From the NCBI RefSeq assembly GCF_903181435.1, contig NZ_CAEUHO010000001.1:1674001-1738000 (forward strand): DNA of 64,000 nucleotides, read 5' to 3'. A model generated the notes under the pieces. That model was not told where the DNA came from and ran no database searches. It saw nothing but the letters and a program-made list of their open reading frames with translations. Shown piece by piece: positions 26,019 through 34,857 of this stretch (position 1 is the stretch's first letter; each line of letters begins with the position of its first letter). The stretch is from Bacteroides acidifaciens. GTDB taxonomy: Bacteria; Bacteroidota; Bacteroidia; Bacteroidales; Bacteroidaceae. Both the position numbers and the translations under genes were made by a program.

Positions 26019-26026
26019 CAAATATA
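26019..26026 (-). promoter_or_regulatory. Candidate -7 box upstream of PL1
   Basis: CAAATATA reads TATATTTG on the minus strand, matching TAnnTTTG. A -33 TTTG at the correct 19-21 bp distance is missing; the nearest CAAA is 26 bp away. If used, it would start the PL1 transcript near 26012, giving a leader of about 120 nt. Confidence 0.35.
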
Positions 26027-26067
26027 AAATATTTTATTAGGAATATTCGGAACAAAAGGGAATTAAT

Positions 26068-26125
26068 AGAAATTGCCACTTCCCGTCTTCTTCTTTTCAA
26101 AAAGAACAGGAAATGGCAATTTTCT
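26068..26125 (-). terminator. Stem-loop downstream of susD
   Basis: AGAAATTGCCA-TTCC (26068-26083) pairs with GGAA-TGGCAATTTTCT (26109-26125) with one mismatch and one bulge. It lies 40 bp after the SusD stop. A partial terminator here would keep susCD transcripts more abundant than the downstream enzyme transcripts, as seen in other Sus-like loci. Confidence 0.6.
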
Positions 26126-26164
26126 GTATTTTCAGCCCTTTACAAGGAATGAGTCCGAGGGCAT

Positions 26165-28366
26165 TTATTCAGCCAATGGATCAAAAGTTCCGTTAGCCCC
26201 ACCATTCAAATAGTCACCCCAACCGATCGTTTGCGGCAATGCGTCATTATTACTTTGAATACCTTGATTAAACCCAAGTAAATAGTACCTTGGAAGGAAA
26301 GTGACATACAGTTCAGAATGACTGTCGTCATAAGAATCACCTTTCTTTGTTTTACGAATTAAGTTATCTTTATAGAAAGCTTTCAATCGTTCCTGTTCGC
26401 CGGCAAGATCTTTCCTCAAATCCATTGCTGCCGGACGGGTAACCCCAACTTTTACTAACGGGTCGGAATCAACTGTTGTTCCACCCACTCCAACTCCATT
26501 TCCTCCGTCAATATTCACACGGAATTCAAGATTTTCACGACGTTGTCCGTTCATCGGTTTGAAACCAAGATAGGTACAAGTATTTCCACCCCAACCGGTC
26601 AACTTCCAAGTGGCAGGCGCTCCGTCAGGCAGAACAGCTCCACCGTCAAACAGCATCCAACGGCGCATATCATCGAAACGCTTGCCTTCATAAGCCAACT
26701 CTATCTGACGTTCATACAAAATGGCGGCCATACACTTTGCCTGATCACTGCCTAAACCCACTTCCAGTCCAAAATTATTTTCAGCAGTATAACCAACCCG
26801 GGCGCGGATTTTTTGCAATTGTTCAACAGCAACGCCTAATTCGCCTGCATTACAAGCCGCTTCCGCATAATTGAGCAATACTTCAGCATATCTGATTTCC
26901 ATATACGGGGCAGCCGAACGGGTGAATCCTCCGGAAGTTGCGAAAACATAACGTGAAGTCGAATTGACATCTCTATCATCTGAACGTTTACGGACATAAA
27001 AGCCTTTCACATTCTTTAAAAGAGCATCGGCACCATACGTAACATCACTATTCGCTTCAATATCATCTACGTAAGCCGCATCAGTATACCATGTGTAATT
27101 CCAAAGTTCATAACTGGGTCCATCATACGGATTTTGATTTTCCGACAGGCGTGGGTCACCGTTGAATGCCCAACGAACCCCCGGGAAAGCGAACGTACGG
27201 TAAAAACGTGGATCACGATTGATGAAAGGAAACTGAGGATCGTAAGTTACGGCTGATTTTGTCAGCGTAGTGTATGTGTTGCATGTGGCAGGTATCTTAC
27301 CGTCGGACATCGGGAACATATCTACCAACATGGCAGAAGGAGTTTTGCCTCCCCCTCCCAAAGCGTTGGACGGACGGATACCCTGCTCCCATGTGTTGTT
27401 TTTACGATAATCGGGAGTACCTTCTGTGAGCGTATTGTGAAGTGTCACAAATACCGCTTCCTTACTTGGAACTTCTGTAAAAATCTTAGCCCAGTTGGAA
27501 GCATTCGTTCCCGGAGTTTCATTTGCTAATCCGTAGCCGGCAGCCGCCAACACGTCAATCGATCTTTTAATGTCAGTATAAGCCTGTTTCCAACGGTTTT
27601 CATCATTAGAACGATTGAACAATGGACTAGCATAAAGCAAGCGTACACGCCCTAACAAAGCAACTGCCGTACCGGAAGTAACACGACCGTAATTATCACC
27701 TGTCATCCACTGACCTGCCCCTGTGAAAGGAGCCAACATCGTCTCAGCTTTCTCCAAATCATTACAGATAAAATCGAAACAGTCTTTTGCAGAGGAACGG
27801 GGAGTTACCGAACTCTCGACCGGTTCTTGTACTTCCGTTATAATAGGCACACCACCATACCACTTCACTAGATTATAATAACACCATGCACGAAAGAAAT
27901 AAACCTGTCCCAACAACTCATTCTTTTCATCCTGCGAAAGTGTACTGCCCTCAATACCTGCAATAGCATCATTAATATTACGAATACGTCCGTAAGCCGA
28001 AGTGATGGGATCTCCTTTCGTTCCTTCAAAATAATCAGGTACAGGATTGTTTCCGGTTTGATATGTCAGTGGCTTGAGAGGGTCAACAAAAGCACTAAAC
28101 CCACTATATTCTTCAGTCGACTTTGATTGATCATCCGCCAAACCGGTACTGTTAAACATAGCACTAGGAACACCCTTAGGATCGGGTAGACATACTTTAT
28201 AAACATCTGCCACACGTGCCAGCGCCCCACTCCAATAATTATAAGCATCGGTAGTAGTACTGTCATAATTCTGCTTATCTTGCATAAACTGGTCACTGCA
28301 TGAAGTAAACGACATCGCAGCAAGGAAAGCAATACTAATACGGAATATATTTTTTCTTTTCATCAT
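26165..28366 (-). CDS. SusD/RagB-like surface glycan-binding lipoprotein
   Basis: This 733-residue outer-membrane lipoprotein has a signal ending FTSC with lipidated Cys23. It has the SusD helical (TPR-like) scaffold: YWSGALARVADVY, DEKNELLGQVYFFRAWCYYNLVKWYGGVPI (in pieces), and the late RYAEVLLNYAEAACNAGELGVAVEQL and YERQIELAYEGKRFDDMRRW motifs. At 733 residues it is longer than the usual 500-650, with an expanded C-terminal part. SusD proteins cap the SusC channel and capture glycan; here the ligand should be a pectic oligosaccharide. Two tandem ATGs allow a start one codon later. It begins 10 bp after the SusC stop. Confidence 0.95.
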   Translation of the reverse strand: MMKRKNIFRISIAFLAAMSFTSCSDQFMQDKQNYDSTTTDAYNYWSGALARVADVYKVCLPDPKGVPSAMFNSTGLADDQSKSTEEYSGFSAFVDPLKPLTYQTGNNPVPDYFEGTKGDPITSAYGRIRNINDAIAGIEGSTLSQDEKNELLGQVYFFRAWCYYNLVKWYGGVPIITEVQEPVESSVTPRSSAKDCFDFICNDLEKAETMLAPFTGAGQWMTGDNYGRVTSGTAVALLGRVRLLYASPLFNRSNDENRWKQAYTDIKRSIDVLAAAGYGLANETPGTNASNWAKIFTEVPSKEAVFVTLHNTLTEGTPDYRKNNTWEQGIRPSNALGGGGKTPSAMLVDMFPMSDGKIPATCNTYTTLTKSAVTYDPQFPFINRDPRFYRTFAFPGVRWAFNGDPRLSENQNPYDGPSYELWNYTWYTDAAYVDDIEANSDVTYGADALLKNVKGFYVRKRSDDRDVNSTSRYVFATSGGFTRSAAPYMEIRYAEVLLNYAEAACNAGELGVAVEQLQKIRARVGYTAENNFGLEVGLGSDQAKCMAAILYERQIELAYEGKRFDDMRRWMLFDGGAVLPDGAPATWKLTGWGGNTCTYLGFKPMNGQRRENLEFRVNIDGGNGVGVGGTTVDSDPLVKVGVTRPAAMDLRKDLAGEQERLKAFYKDNLIRKTKKGDSYDDSHSELYVTFLPRYYLLGFNQGIQSNNDALPQTIGWGDYLNGGANGTFDPLAE

Positions 28367-28375
28367 ACTGTTCTT

Positions 28376-31300
28376 TTAGAATGTTAAATTAACACCAATC
28401 GTAAATTTACGCAGCGTAGGATAATTACCATAAATAGTCATCGGATCGATGAAGTTGTCCGGATAAGGATTATAGAAACTCAACAGATTCTGTCCTGTTA
28501 CGTTGAAACGGCAACTTTCTATTCCCAACATCTTTGTATATTTTGACGGTATACGATATGCCAATGTCAAACGATTCAATTTGATACGTGTTCCGCTTAT
28601 TCTCCAATAAGAAGATTTCTGGGCATTCACACTGCTCCATCGCAAGTTCGGATATTTACCGTTACGATTGGCTTTCACGACTACATTGCCTGCTGCATCC
28701 ACTACATCATTGTATACAAACATATTATCTGTGTTCCAGAACGAAGGCATATTCGCATATTCCAAATCATTATAATTATTAGCCGATGTACCCTGATTTC
28801 CCAAAGAAATCGCATCGTCAGGCAAGAAACTGTAACCACCCCAGCTTGCGTTGAACTGAGCAGTCAGAGAAATTCCCTTCCATTCTGCATTGAGATTCAT
28901 CGTCATGCTGTAAGGGTTATTCCGATTCGATAATCGTACTTGGTCATTTTCTGCACTTACCACCCCATCCGGTGCTGCGTATGTACCATCTGCCTGTCTC
29001 TCTCCCCGTACATCTTTATAAATCAACATACCAGGTTTTACATCTTCTTTTGCATAGCCCATGTAAGAAGTGATGTTGTATTTAGTAAAATACTCGTCTA
29101 TATCCTGATAGCTGCGGAACATACCGATACACTGCATACCCCATGTACCCAAATCAAGACGGTCACCTTTCCTATAACTCTTATATGTTGGGTTTGTATC
29201 CCAGTCTCTCACAAGAATTTCATTATCACTAAGACCGGTATTCAACTGAATCTTATATTTAAAATCCTTGCCGATTTTATCTCTCCATGTCGCAGACAAC
29301 TCAATACCGTAAGCATTCATTTCGCCATAATTCACTTTGGCAGAATTGGCGCCTACCGTAGAAGGAACCGATGCATTATAACTAAGCAGCATTTCACGAT
29401 TCCATTCATAATAAGCATCCACATTAAAGGACAATCGGCTATCAAGTACATTTAGATCAATTCCGAAATTGCCTTTATAGGACTTGTCCCAATGAGCATC
29501 CCGGTTGATAGCTGCATTGTTTTTATTCATTGTGAGGTGACTACCTGCATTAGAAGTCATACCTGTTCCGAATACAGGACCTTTATCTTTATCTGTTCCG
29601 TAAGTCTGTAACCATTTCCATGGTTCTGTATTGTCACGCCCTGTCAAACCGAAAGATGCACGTACTTTCAAATAATCAATCCATTTCACATTCCGAGTAA
29701 ACCATTCTTCTTGCGATACTACCCAACCTGCAGATACTGACGGGAAGAATCCCCAATAATTTTCAGGAGCAAATTTAGTGGATGAGTCCGAACGAAGCAG
29801 AAATTCTAACAAATATTTATTATCATATGAATAATTCAAACGTCCGATATAAGATAAATTACCAGATTCAAAACGAGTAAAATCCGTACTTGGTGTACTA
29901 TTCCAGTCTACCGAATTCGATTGTCCTGTAGTAAATTCATACGGATTAGTAACCATACCATACAAATATTCAGTCTCTGATTCTGACTTTTCAATAGAAA
30001 ACAAAGCTCCTACTGAATGCAATCCGAAATCACGATTATAAGTTGCCATAAAATTCATCTGATAATTATCCGAACGAGTCATAGCACGAGATAAATATCC
30101 GGTTATATCACTTGTACTGGAGTTAATTACCGGTTTGCCACTATTTGCATAGAAGAAATTGGAGTTTTCAAACGCACTATTATCCGCCCCATCAATCGGA
30201 GTATACAAATGCTGTCCACTACCTGCACGGGTCTCCATGTAATAAAGTTCGTATGAAGTACCATAATCATTCGTCTTATTAGTATTGATACTCTTCGAAT
30301 AAGTAAACTTCAATTTCAAGCCTTTCAGCCATTTATTCCACCCGAAGTCATATTCCAATCCTGCATTAATATTCATATTGGACGTCATATTCCGTCTATA
30401 GTCTCCATTATTCTGAAGTACATTGAAATTGTAATTTTGTATATTACTAACCTGTGAGTTTGTGGGACCATAAGCAGCTACCGCATGTTCACCCACATAC
30501 TCAGGTATATAATATGGATGCGTCAGAAGCGTATTATAATCCTTTTCAGCAGATGAACCACCCACTTGATTCAAGGGAGTATTCTTCTTTCCATAATCAC
30601 CTGAAACTTGCACATTCGCCTTCACCCATTTACTAATCTTTACATCAATACCAGCACGATAATTCCAACGGTTGTAATCCAGCTTACCTAAATTACCATC
30701 TTGGTCAAAATAAGAAATACCAGCAAAATAACTAGCCCTTTCAGTAGCACCACTCAAATTCACACTATGCTGTTGTGTCAACGCAGATTCCCAATATTTA
30801 TCCAAAAGATCATAATTCAACCCCTTCATGGCATTCAACTCATCTTGTTGAAAAATGGCTCTTAAAGGATCAATACCAGTCTCAGTCGGATCAGCCATAC
30901 GTACTGCATTCCACAATTTACCATATTCGTATGCACTCAACATTTTCGGACGGGATACTTCGTCAGTAATACCAAATGTCCCACTATATGAGATTTTCGG
31001 AGTTCCCAATTTCCCCTTTTTAGTAGTTACCAGAATAACACCATTCGCTGCACGGGCACCATACACTGCTGCCGAAGCATCTTTTAAAATAGAAATACTT
31101 TCTACTACTGACGGATCTAAATTATTAAACGCTTCCGCACCCAAATTAGTATAAGAATTTCCCACTTTCACTTCTGTAGGATAAATATATCCGTCGATAA
31201 CGTACAACGGTTGCAGATTTGAGTTTCCCATATTTTCCAATGCATTATTCTGGCGAATGGTAATTGTTGCGTTCTGCCCTGGACGAGTATCACCTCCACT

Positions 31301-31762
31301 AACAGATACTCCATTTACCAAACCGCTCAATGTATTTGCCAAACTACCGCTTGAAATATCTTGAATCTCATCAACGGGTACAGTAGCAATGGCACCAGTT
31401 AAATGCGCTTTTTTCTGTGTACCATAGCCTACCACAACTACCTCGTCCAACTGCTGAGCATCCTCTTTCATTATGATTCTTGTCAGTTTGAAAGGTGCAG
31501 AAAAATGCTGTGTCACATATCCTATATAGGATATCTCTACTTCCTTACCATCGGGAACATTCAATGTGAAATTTCCATCAAAATCTGTAATCGTTCCTAT
31601 AGTTGTTCCCACTACTTTTACAGCAGCCCCAATGATAGGTTGTTCGGTCTCATCCAGAACAACCCCTTTGAATGTTTTAGAATTCTGTGCTATCGCAGGT
31701 ATAACCATTACAAAAGCAAGAAACAGACCAAAACTAATTCTAAGTATATTCTTAAGTTTCAT
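28376..31762 (-). CDS. SusC/RagA-like TonB-dependent transporter
   Basis: This 1128-residue outer-membrane transporter has a signal peptide ending PAIAQ, a carboxypeptidase-like regulatory domain (about residues 30-105, FKGVVLDETEQPIIGAAVKVVG in pieces), the TonB-interaction segment LDEVVVVGYGTQKK near 107-120, a plug domain (YVIDGYIYPTE, VESISILKDASAAVYGARAANGVILVTTKKG in pieces) and a long 22-strand-type barrel ending GNYPTLRKFTIGVNLTF with the terminal Phe. It imports pectic oligosaccharides using TonB energy together with SusD. No STN domain is present, so signalling is probably not through an anti-sigma factor. Confidence 0.97.
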   Translation of the reverse strand: MKLKNILRISFGLFLAFVMVIPAIAQNSKTFKGVVLDETEQPIIGAAVKVVGTTIGTITDFDGNFTLNVPDGKEVEISYIGYVTQHFSAPFKLTRIIMKEDAQQLDEVVVVGYGTQKKAHLTGAIATVPVDEIQDISSGSLANTLSGLVNGVSVSGGDTRPGQNATITIRQNNALENMGNSNLQPLYVIDGYIYPTEVKVGNSYTNLGAEAFNNLDPSVVESISILKDASAAVYGARAANGVILVTTKKGKLGTPKISYSGTFGITDEVSRPKMLSAYEYGKLWNAVRMADPTETGIDPLRAIFQQDELNAMKGLNYDLLDKYWESALTQQHSVNLSGATERASYFAGISYFDQDGNLGKLDYNRWNYRAGIDVKISKWVKANVQVSGDYGKKNTPLNQVGGSSAEKDYNTLLTHPYYIPEYVGEHAVAAYGPTNSQVSNIQNYNFNVLQNNGDYRRNMTSNMNINAGLEYDFGWNKWLKGLKLKFTYSKSINTNKTNDYGTSYELYYMETRAGSGQHLYTPIDGADNSAFENSNFFYANSGKPVINSSTSDITGYLSRAMTRSDNYQMNFMATYNRDFGLHSVGALFSIEKSESETEYLYGMVTNPYEFTTGQSNSVDWNSTPSTDFTRFESGNLSYIGRLNYSYDNKYLLEFLLRSDSSTKFAPENYWGFFPSVSAGWVVSQEEWFTRNVKWIDYLKVRASFGLTGRDNTEPWKWLQTYGTDKDKGPVFGTGMTSNAGSHLTMNKNNAAINRDAHWDKSYKGNFGIDLNVLDSRLSFNVDAYYEWNREMLLSYNASVPSTVGANSAKVNYGEMNAYGIELSATWRDKIGKDFKYKIQLNTGLSDNEILVRDWDTNPTYKSYRKGDRLDLGTWGMQCIGMFRSYQDIDEYFTKYNITSYMGYAKEDVKPGMLIYKDVRGERQADGTYAAPDGVVSAENDQVRLSNRNNPYSMTMNLNAEWKGISLTAQFNASWGGYSFLPDDAISLGNQGTSANNYNDLEYANMPSFWNTDNMFVYNDVVDAAGNVVVKANRNGKYPNLRWSSVNAQKSSYWRISGTRIKLNRLTLAYRIPSKYTKMLGIESCRFNVTGQNLLSFYNPYPDNFIDPMTIYGNYPTLRKFTIGVNLTF

Positions 31763-31791
31763 CTTTATCGTTTTCTAGATTTATACTCTTT

Positions 31792-33231
31792 TTAATTTAG
31801 CCAACGCGGATCACCGCTTGCATGAGCACGTATTTCAGGTGCACTCGGAGTGAAATCTCCTTCAACAGGATTGGCAAATCCGGGATCTACATTATAAGCA
31901 GTAGTTGTCTTGTCACCTTCTCCACGACCAGTTGTTTCATTCACTGGAATTCCCCCATTATACCAGTAACAGTTATCTCCAAAAGTCATTGCCACTGTAG
32001 TACTCTGTACTCTGATACGCTGATTGAATTGTCCGTTAAAAGAATCACAAAAAATATTGTTCTTTGACACGACTGAGTTGAAGTCTTTTTTCCAACCATT
32101 TCCATTAAAACTCTGTCCGGAGTATGATATATTGTAGAAAGTATTATTCAAGAATTTCATGCTTCCGGTTGACCACCCCGGTACATTCTGCGCATTTGCA
32201 CCTGAATGCCGTATAAAACGGTTACCCGATTGAAGATGACTATAGAAAGTTGAATTACTTATTTCCATATCTTTTACAAAAGCCATATCTTTATTGAAAT
32301 TAATAAAATCAACTTTTTGGTAAGCTTCAACAATACAGTCTCTAATGATAAGGTTCTGCACTGCATAACTCTTTCCATTAATATCAATAAATTTATTTCT
32401 AACATTCTTGATATTACAAGATTGAATCATGATCGGATTTGTTATAATGGGAGAAGTAATTCCCCACGCCTCAAATGTTTCCAATTCTCCCGGGACAATA
32501 TCACCGAATCCCAAAAATATTCCTGTTGTAGCAAGATCGCAATCAAAATCTATAAACTTCAATGCTAATCCTCCCCCGCTCGTTAATATTTTACCGTCTG
32601 CACCTGTGAACTTCACTTTTGCATGCTTCAGTTTGTTTCCACGCAATTGCACATTGTTTATACCAAAATCCAAATTGCCTGAAATCGTATATTCGCCACC
32701 AGCTTCCAACTCGTATGCCACTTCTACATCTTTGCCTGTAGTAATCGGATTATTTGTAAACCATGCAGTTAAATCTCCAGGAGGAACAATAGTTGCAGGA
32801 ACAAGTGTCGTCCACGTAGGCTCGGCAGGTGTAGTAGAAGCCGTGTTATTCAACTTCTCATTACCCAACGTGATAATTTCTGCTTTGTAATTAGTATCCT
32901 CTATATAAGGACACACCACAGACGAACCATCTATAATACTATCCTTTACTACCACAACCGGATTAGTTGGGTCATCTACAATATATAAGGAAAATCGGTA
33001 CCCCCCCGCTCCCATAACCACAGGCCAAGTGACCTTTACATTATTAGTACCCGGAAGTTTGGCAAAAGCCACTTCTGATGCCTCCGGAGATTTCAATTGT
33101 GCCCCCTGCACGCCTCCCGAAAAGGTTTCTTCATCAAACCCATCTCCCGCACAAGAGCTAACTGAAAGAATCATCGACAAGCAAACTAAACTTTCGACAA
33201 CCGTCTTTTTAATCTTTACTTTACTCTTCAT
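31792..33231 (-). CDS. Surface beta-helix lipoprotein (DUF4957/DUF5123-like) preceding SusC
   Basis: This 479-residue lipoprotein has a signal ending SVSSC (Cys27). Residues about 45-150 look like a fibronectin/Ig-type module (NNVKVTWPVVMGAGGYRFSLYI in pieces). Residues about 170-450 look like a right-handed beta-helix with repeating short strands (VQLRGNKLKHAKVKF, VQNLIIRDCIVEAY, MKFLNNTFYNIS, VVSKNNIFCDSF), as in the DUF4957 and DUF5123 proteins of Bacteroides pectin loci. It is first in the operon, 29 bp before SusC. It may be a surface glycan-binding protein or a surface lyase; no PL1-type catalytic motif is evident, so binding is favoured. Confidence 0.82.
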   Translation of the reverse strand: MKSKVKIKKTVVESLVCLSMILSVSSCAGDGFDEETFSGGVQGAQLKSPEASEVAFAKLPGTNNVKVTWPVVMGAGGYRFSLYIVDDPTNPVVVVKDSIIDGSSVVCPYIEDTNYKAEIITLGNEKLNNTASTTPAEPTWTTLVPATIVPPGDLTAWFTNNPITTGKDVEVAYELEAGGEYTISGNLDFGINNVQLRGNKLKHAKVKFTGADGKILTSGGGLALKFIDFDCDLATTGIFLGFGDIVPGELETFEAWGITSPIITNPIMIQSCNIKNVRNKFIDINGKSYAVQNLIIRDCIVEAYQKVDFINFNKDMAFVKDMEISNSTFYSHLQSGNRFIRHSGANAQNVPGWSTGSMKFLNNTFYNISYSGQSFNGNGWKKDFNSVVSKNNIFCDSFNGQFNQRIRVQSTTVAMTFGDNCYWYNGGIPVNETTGRGEGDKTTTAYNVDPGFANPVEGDFTPSAPEIRAHASGDPRWLN

Positions 33232-33668
33232 AGATTAAATTTTAATTAAACAAAAATAATACATACTATCTTCAGTCTTAAAAAATATTTCAAATAAATA
33301 CTTGTATCTAAAAAAATTTATTCACTTCAGATTCATAAAACTATAATCTTCTTTTTCTATATACACACAAACAGGACGAACAACTGAAGAAAATGTAATC
33401 ACATAAAAAGTATAAAAATCAAATAAACGTGAACTTTATTTCTTCTGAACACATTTTATATGGTAATAACTTTCTTTATTGCAAGTTATATCTTCCTACA
33501 ATCCATCCAAAAATTGCAGATTAATACCATAATGGAGATAATGAATTTTATAAAAAAAGCATGATTACAAACTTAATCCGGGAAGTTTATAAAGACAAAA
33601 AAACGAACTTAATATAAGTCCGGATTCTTAACATGATAAAAGTTCCAATTTAATAAAAAGTGACACTA
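33232..33668. other. Intergenic region carrying the SusC/D operon leader
   Basis: This 437-bp AT-rich stretch has no gene. It holds the likely operon promoter at 33568-33599 and, between it and the ATG at 33231, a leader of about 330 nt. I see no strong hairpin in the leader. AATCCGG (33575-33581) and CCGGATT (33620-33626) flank the -33 box. Confidence 0.6.
33568..33599 (-). promoter_or_regulatory. Promoter of the minus-strand SusC/D-enzyme operon
   Basis: On the minus strand TTTG (33599-33596), a 20-bp spacer and TAAGTTTG (33575-33568) match the Bacteroides consensus exactly. Transcription should start near 33561. The inverted repeat AATCCGG/CCGGATT around the -33 box is a candidate regulator site. 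Confidence 0.72.
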
Positions 33669-34556
33669 TTATTGAAACACCTCTTTCAAAAACTTTATGT
33701 TAGTTCCATAATTCTTCCTCACATTCCGTACATCATCTTTATCCCGCGAACGTTCTACAACCAACCATCCGCTCCATCCCATCTTATCGAGTGTCTTTTT
33801 CACCTTGTCCATATCTAGTCTCTTATTAAAAGGCAAAGTCACTCCATCTGTATCTGTACAGTGAATCTGGCAGATTCTCTTTTTCCCTAAAATCTTAAGT
33901 TCTTTACACAAATCCCTGCCATTCTCTAATGCATTCTGGAATTTAAAATAGATTTTAATACCGGGAGAATTAATTTCTTTCAGCAGTTTTACATCTCCTC
34001 TAGCATCCAATTGGGTTTCAATACCAATAACTACTCCTTCAGAAGCAGCCATGTCCCCCACCTTTTTCAAGCGTGTGACCACTTCCGCACGCAGTTCCGG
34101 TTCCTTTTCCCAACCTGCTTTTATTCCACCTAACGGAAGAAAAGCGACTTTAGCACTCATTACTTTCATTGCATTCAAGCAATCTTGTACCAGTTCCTTA
34201 TAATTAGCACGCTCTAAAAAAGACTGTCCATAAAATCCGGACATAGCAACAGAAGGAACTTCCAATTGGAACTTCCGGGCAGTTTCACGAAACAATTGCT
34301 GGAAATGAGGTTCGCGCAGTTTGTTATCAAACATTTCCCTTTTTCCAAGACCACCCATATCCAGTTCTACTCCATCACCATTCAACTCATGCACCAACTG
34401 GAACGAGCCAATCTTCTGACGCTTCAAAATCATCCAGTCACATACGGCAATCTTATAACGCTGTTCTTTTTGCTGTGATGCGGCAACAGCCAATAAAGGA
34501 AAACATTCCACCAATATCAGTATCCAAAGGATCTGTCTAAATAAATTCTTTTTCAT
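33669..34556 (-). CDS. Secreted xylose-isomerase-like TIM-barrel protein (sugar phosphate isomerase/epimerase family)
   Basis: This 295-residue protein has a signal peptide (about residues 1-25, ending LLAVAAS) followed by a TIM barrel of the AP-endonuclease-2/xylose-isomerase-like superfamily. Metal-site-like motifs appear in the usual order: GDGVELDMGG, VVIGIETQLDARGD, CQIHCTDTDGV and WLVVERSRDKDD. Family members isomerise or epimerise sugars and inositols; exported versions in Bacteroides are mostly uncharacterised, and some belong to 3-keto-glycoside chemistry. It lies between the pectin and mannoside clusters, separated from GH92 by a terminator and a repeat block, so it is probably its own transcription unit. 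Confidence 0.82.
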   Translation of the reverse strand: MKKNLFRQILWILILVECFPLLAVAASQQKEQRYKIAVCDWMILKRQKIGSFQLVHELNGDGVELDMGGLGKREMFDNKLREPHFQQLFRETARKFQLEVPSVAMSGFYGQSFLERANYKELVQDCLNAMKVMSAKVAFLPLGGIKAGWEKEPELRAEVVTRLKKVGDMAASEGVVIGIETQLDARGDVKLLKEINSPGIKIYFKFQNALENGRDLCKELKILGKKRICQIHCTDTDGVTLPFNKRLDMDKVKKTLDKMGWSGWLVVERSRDKDDVRNVRKNYGTNIKFLKEVFQ

Positions 34557-34670
34557 TTTAATTCTATTATACGCTATTTGTATAGTAGACGAATAAAGAG
34601 GTGTTTTGTAACCGCTTATATAATAGAGAATAAATAAAAGAAAAGAGAATCGAGAAATAACAAAGCAGGA

Positions 34671-34746
34671 TGATGACGGTATCCGACTCGGATAGTGACG
34701 CTATACCATCCATATAGTGACGCTATATCGGGTATATACCGTCACT
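34671..34746. repeat. 22-bp-spaced TGACG operator-like repeats
   Basis: TGACGGTAT (34674), TGACGCTATA (34696) and TGACGCTATA (34718) are spaced exactly 22 bp; the last two belong to identical 13-mers TAGTGACGCTATA (34693-34705 and 34715-34727). An inverted copy ATACCGTCA ends the set at 34736-34744. A small hairpin TATCCG-act-CGGATA lies between the first two. Same-face spacing suggests cooperative protein binding, about 120-190 bp upstream of the isomerase-like gene. Confidence 0.6.
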
Positions 34747-34788
34747 CTTTTTATTGGATATAATGATAAGAATAAATGTAAAAAAAAT

Positions 34789-34820
34789 GGGCTGCCGAAC
34801 CCCGAAAAGTCCGACAGCCC
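34789..34820 (-). terminator. Intrinsic terminator of the GH92 operon
   Basis: GGGCTG (34789-34794) pairs with CAGCCC (34815-34820), extended by CG pairs past one mismatch. On the minus strand a tract of seven T follows at once (34787-34781). It lies 38 bp after the GH92 stop. Confidence 0.85.
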
Positions 34821-34857
34821 TGTCAACCCAAAAACGATACCTATGAAACACTGTGTG

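Larger units (their letters stand above)
34557..34857. other. Intergenic region with repeats and terminator
   Basis: This 301-bp gap has no gene. It contains three TGACGsTAT copies spaced 22 bp plus an inverted copy (34671-34746), and a terminator for GH92 (34789-34820). The remaining part near the isomerase start is AT-rich and has no full promoter match. Confidence 0.65.

Noticed and set aside
33251..33258. CAAAAATA as a -7 box just before the beta-helix lipoprotein gene
   Set aside because: No -33 match lies at a suitable distance, and a full consensus pair exists at 33568-33599.
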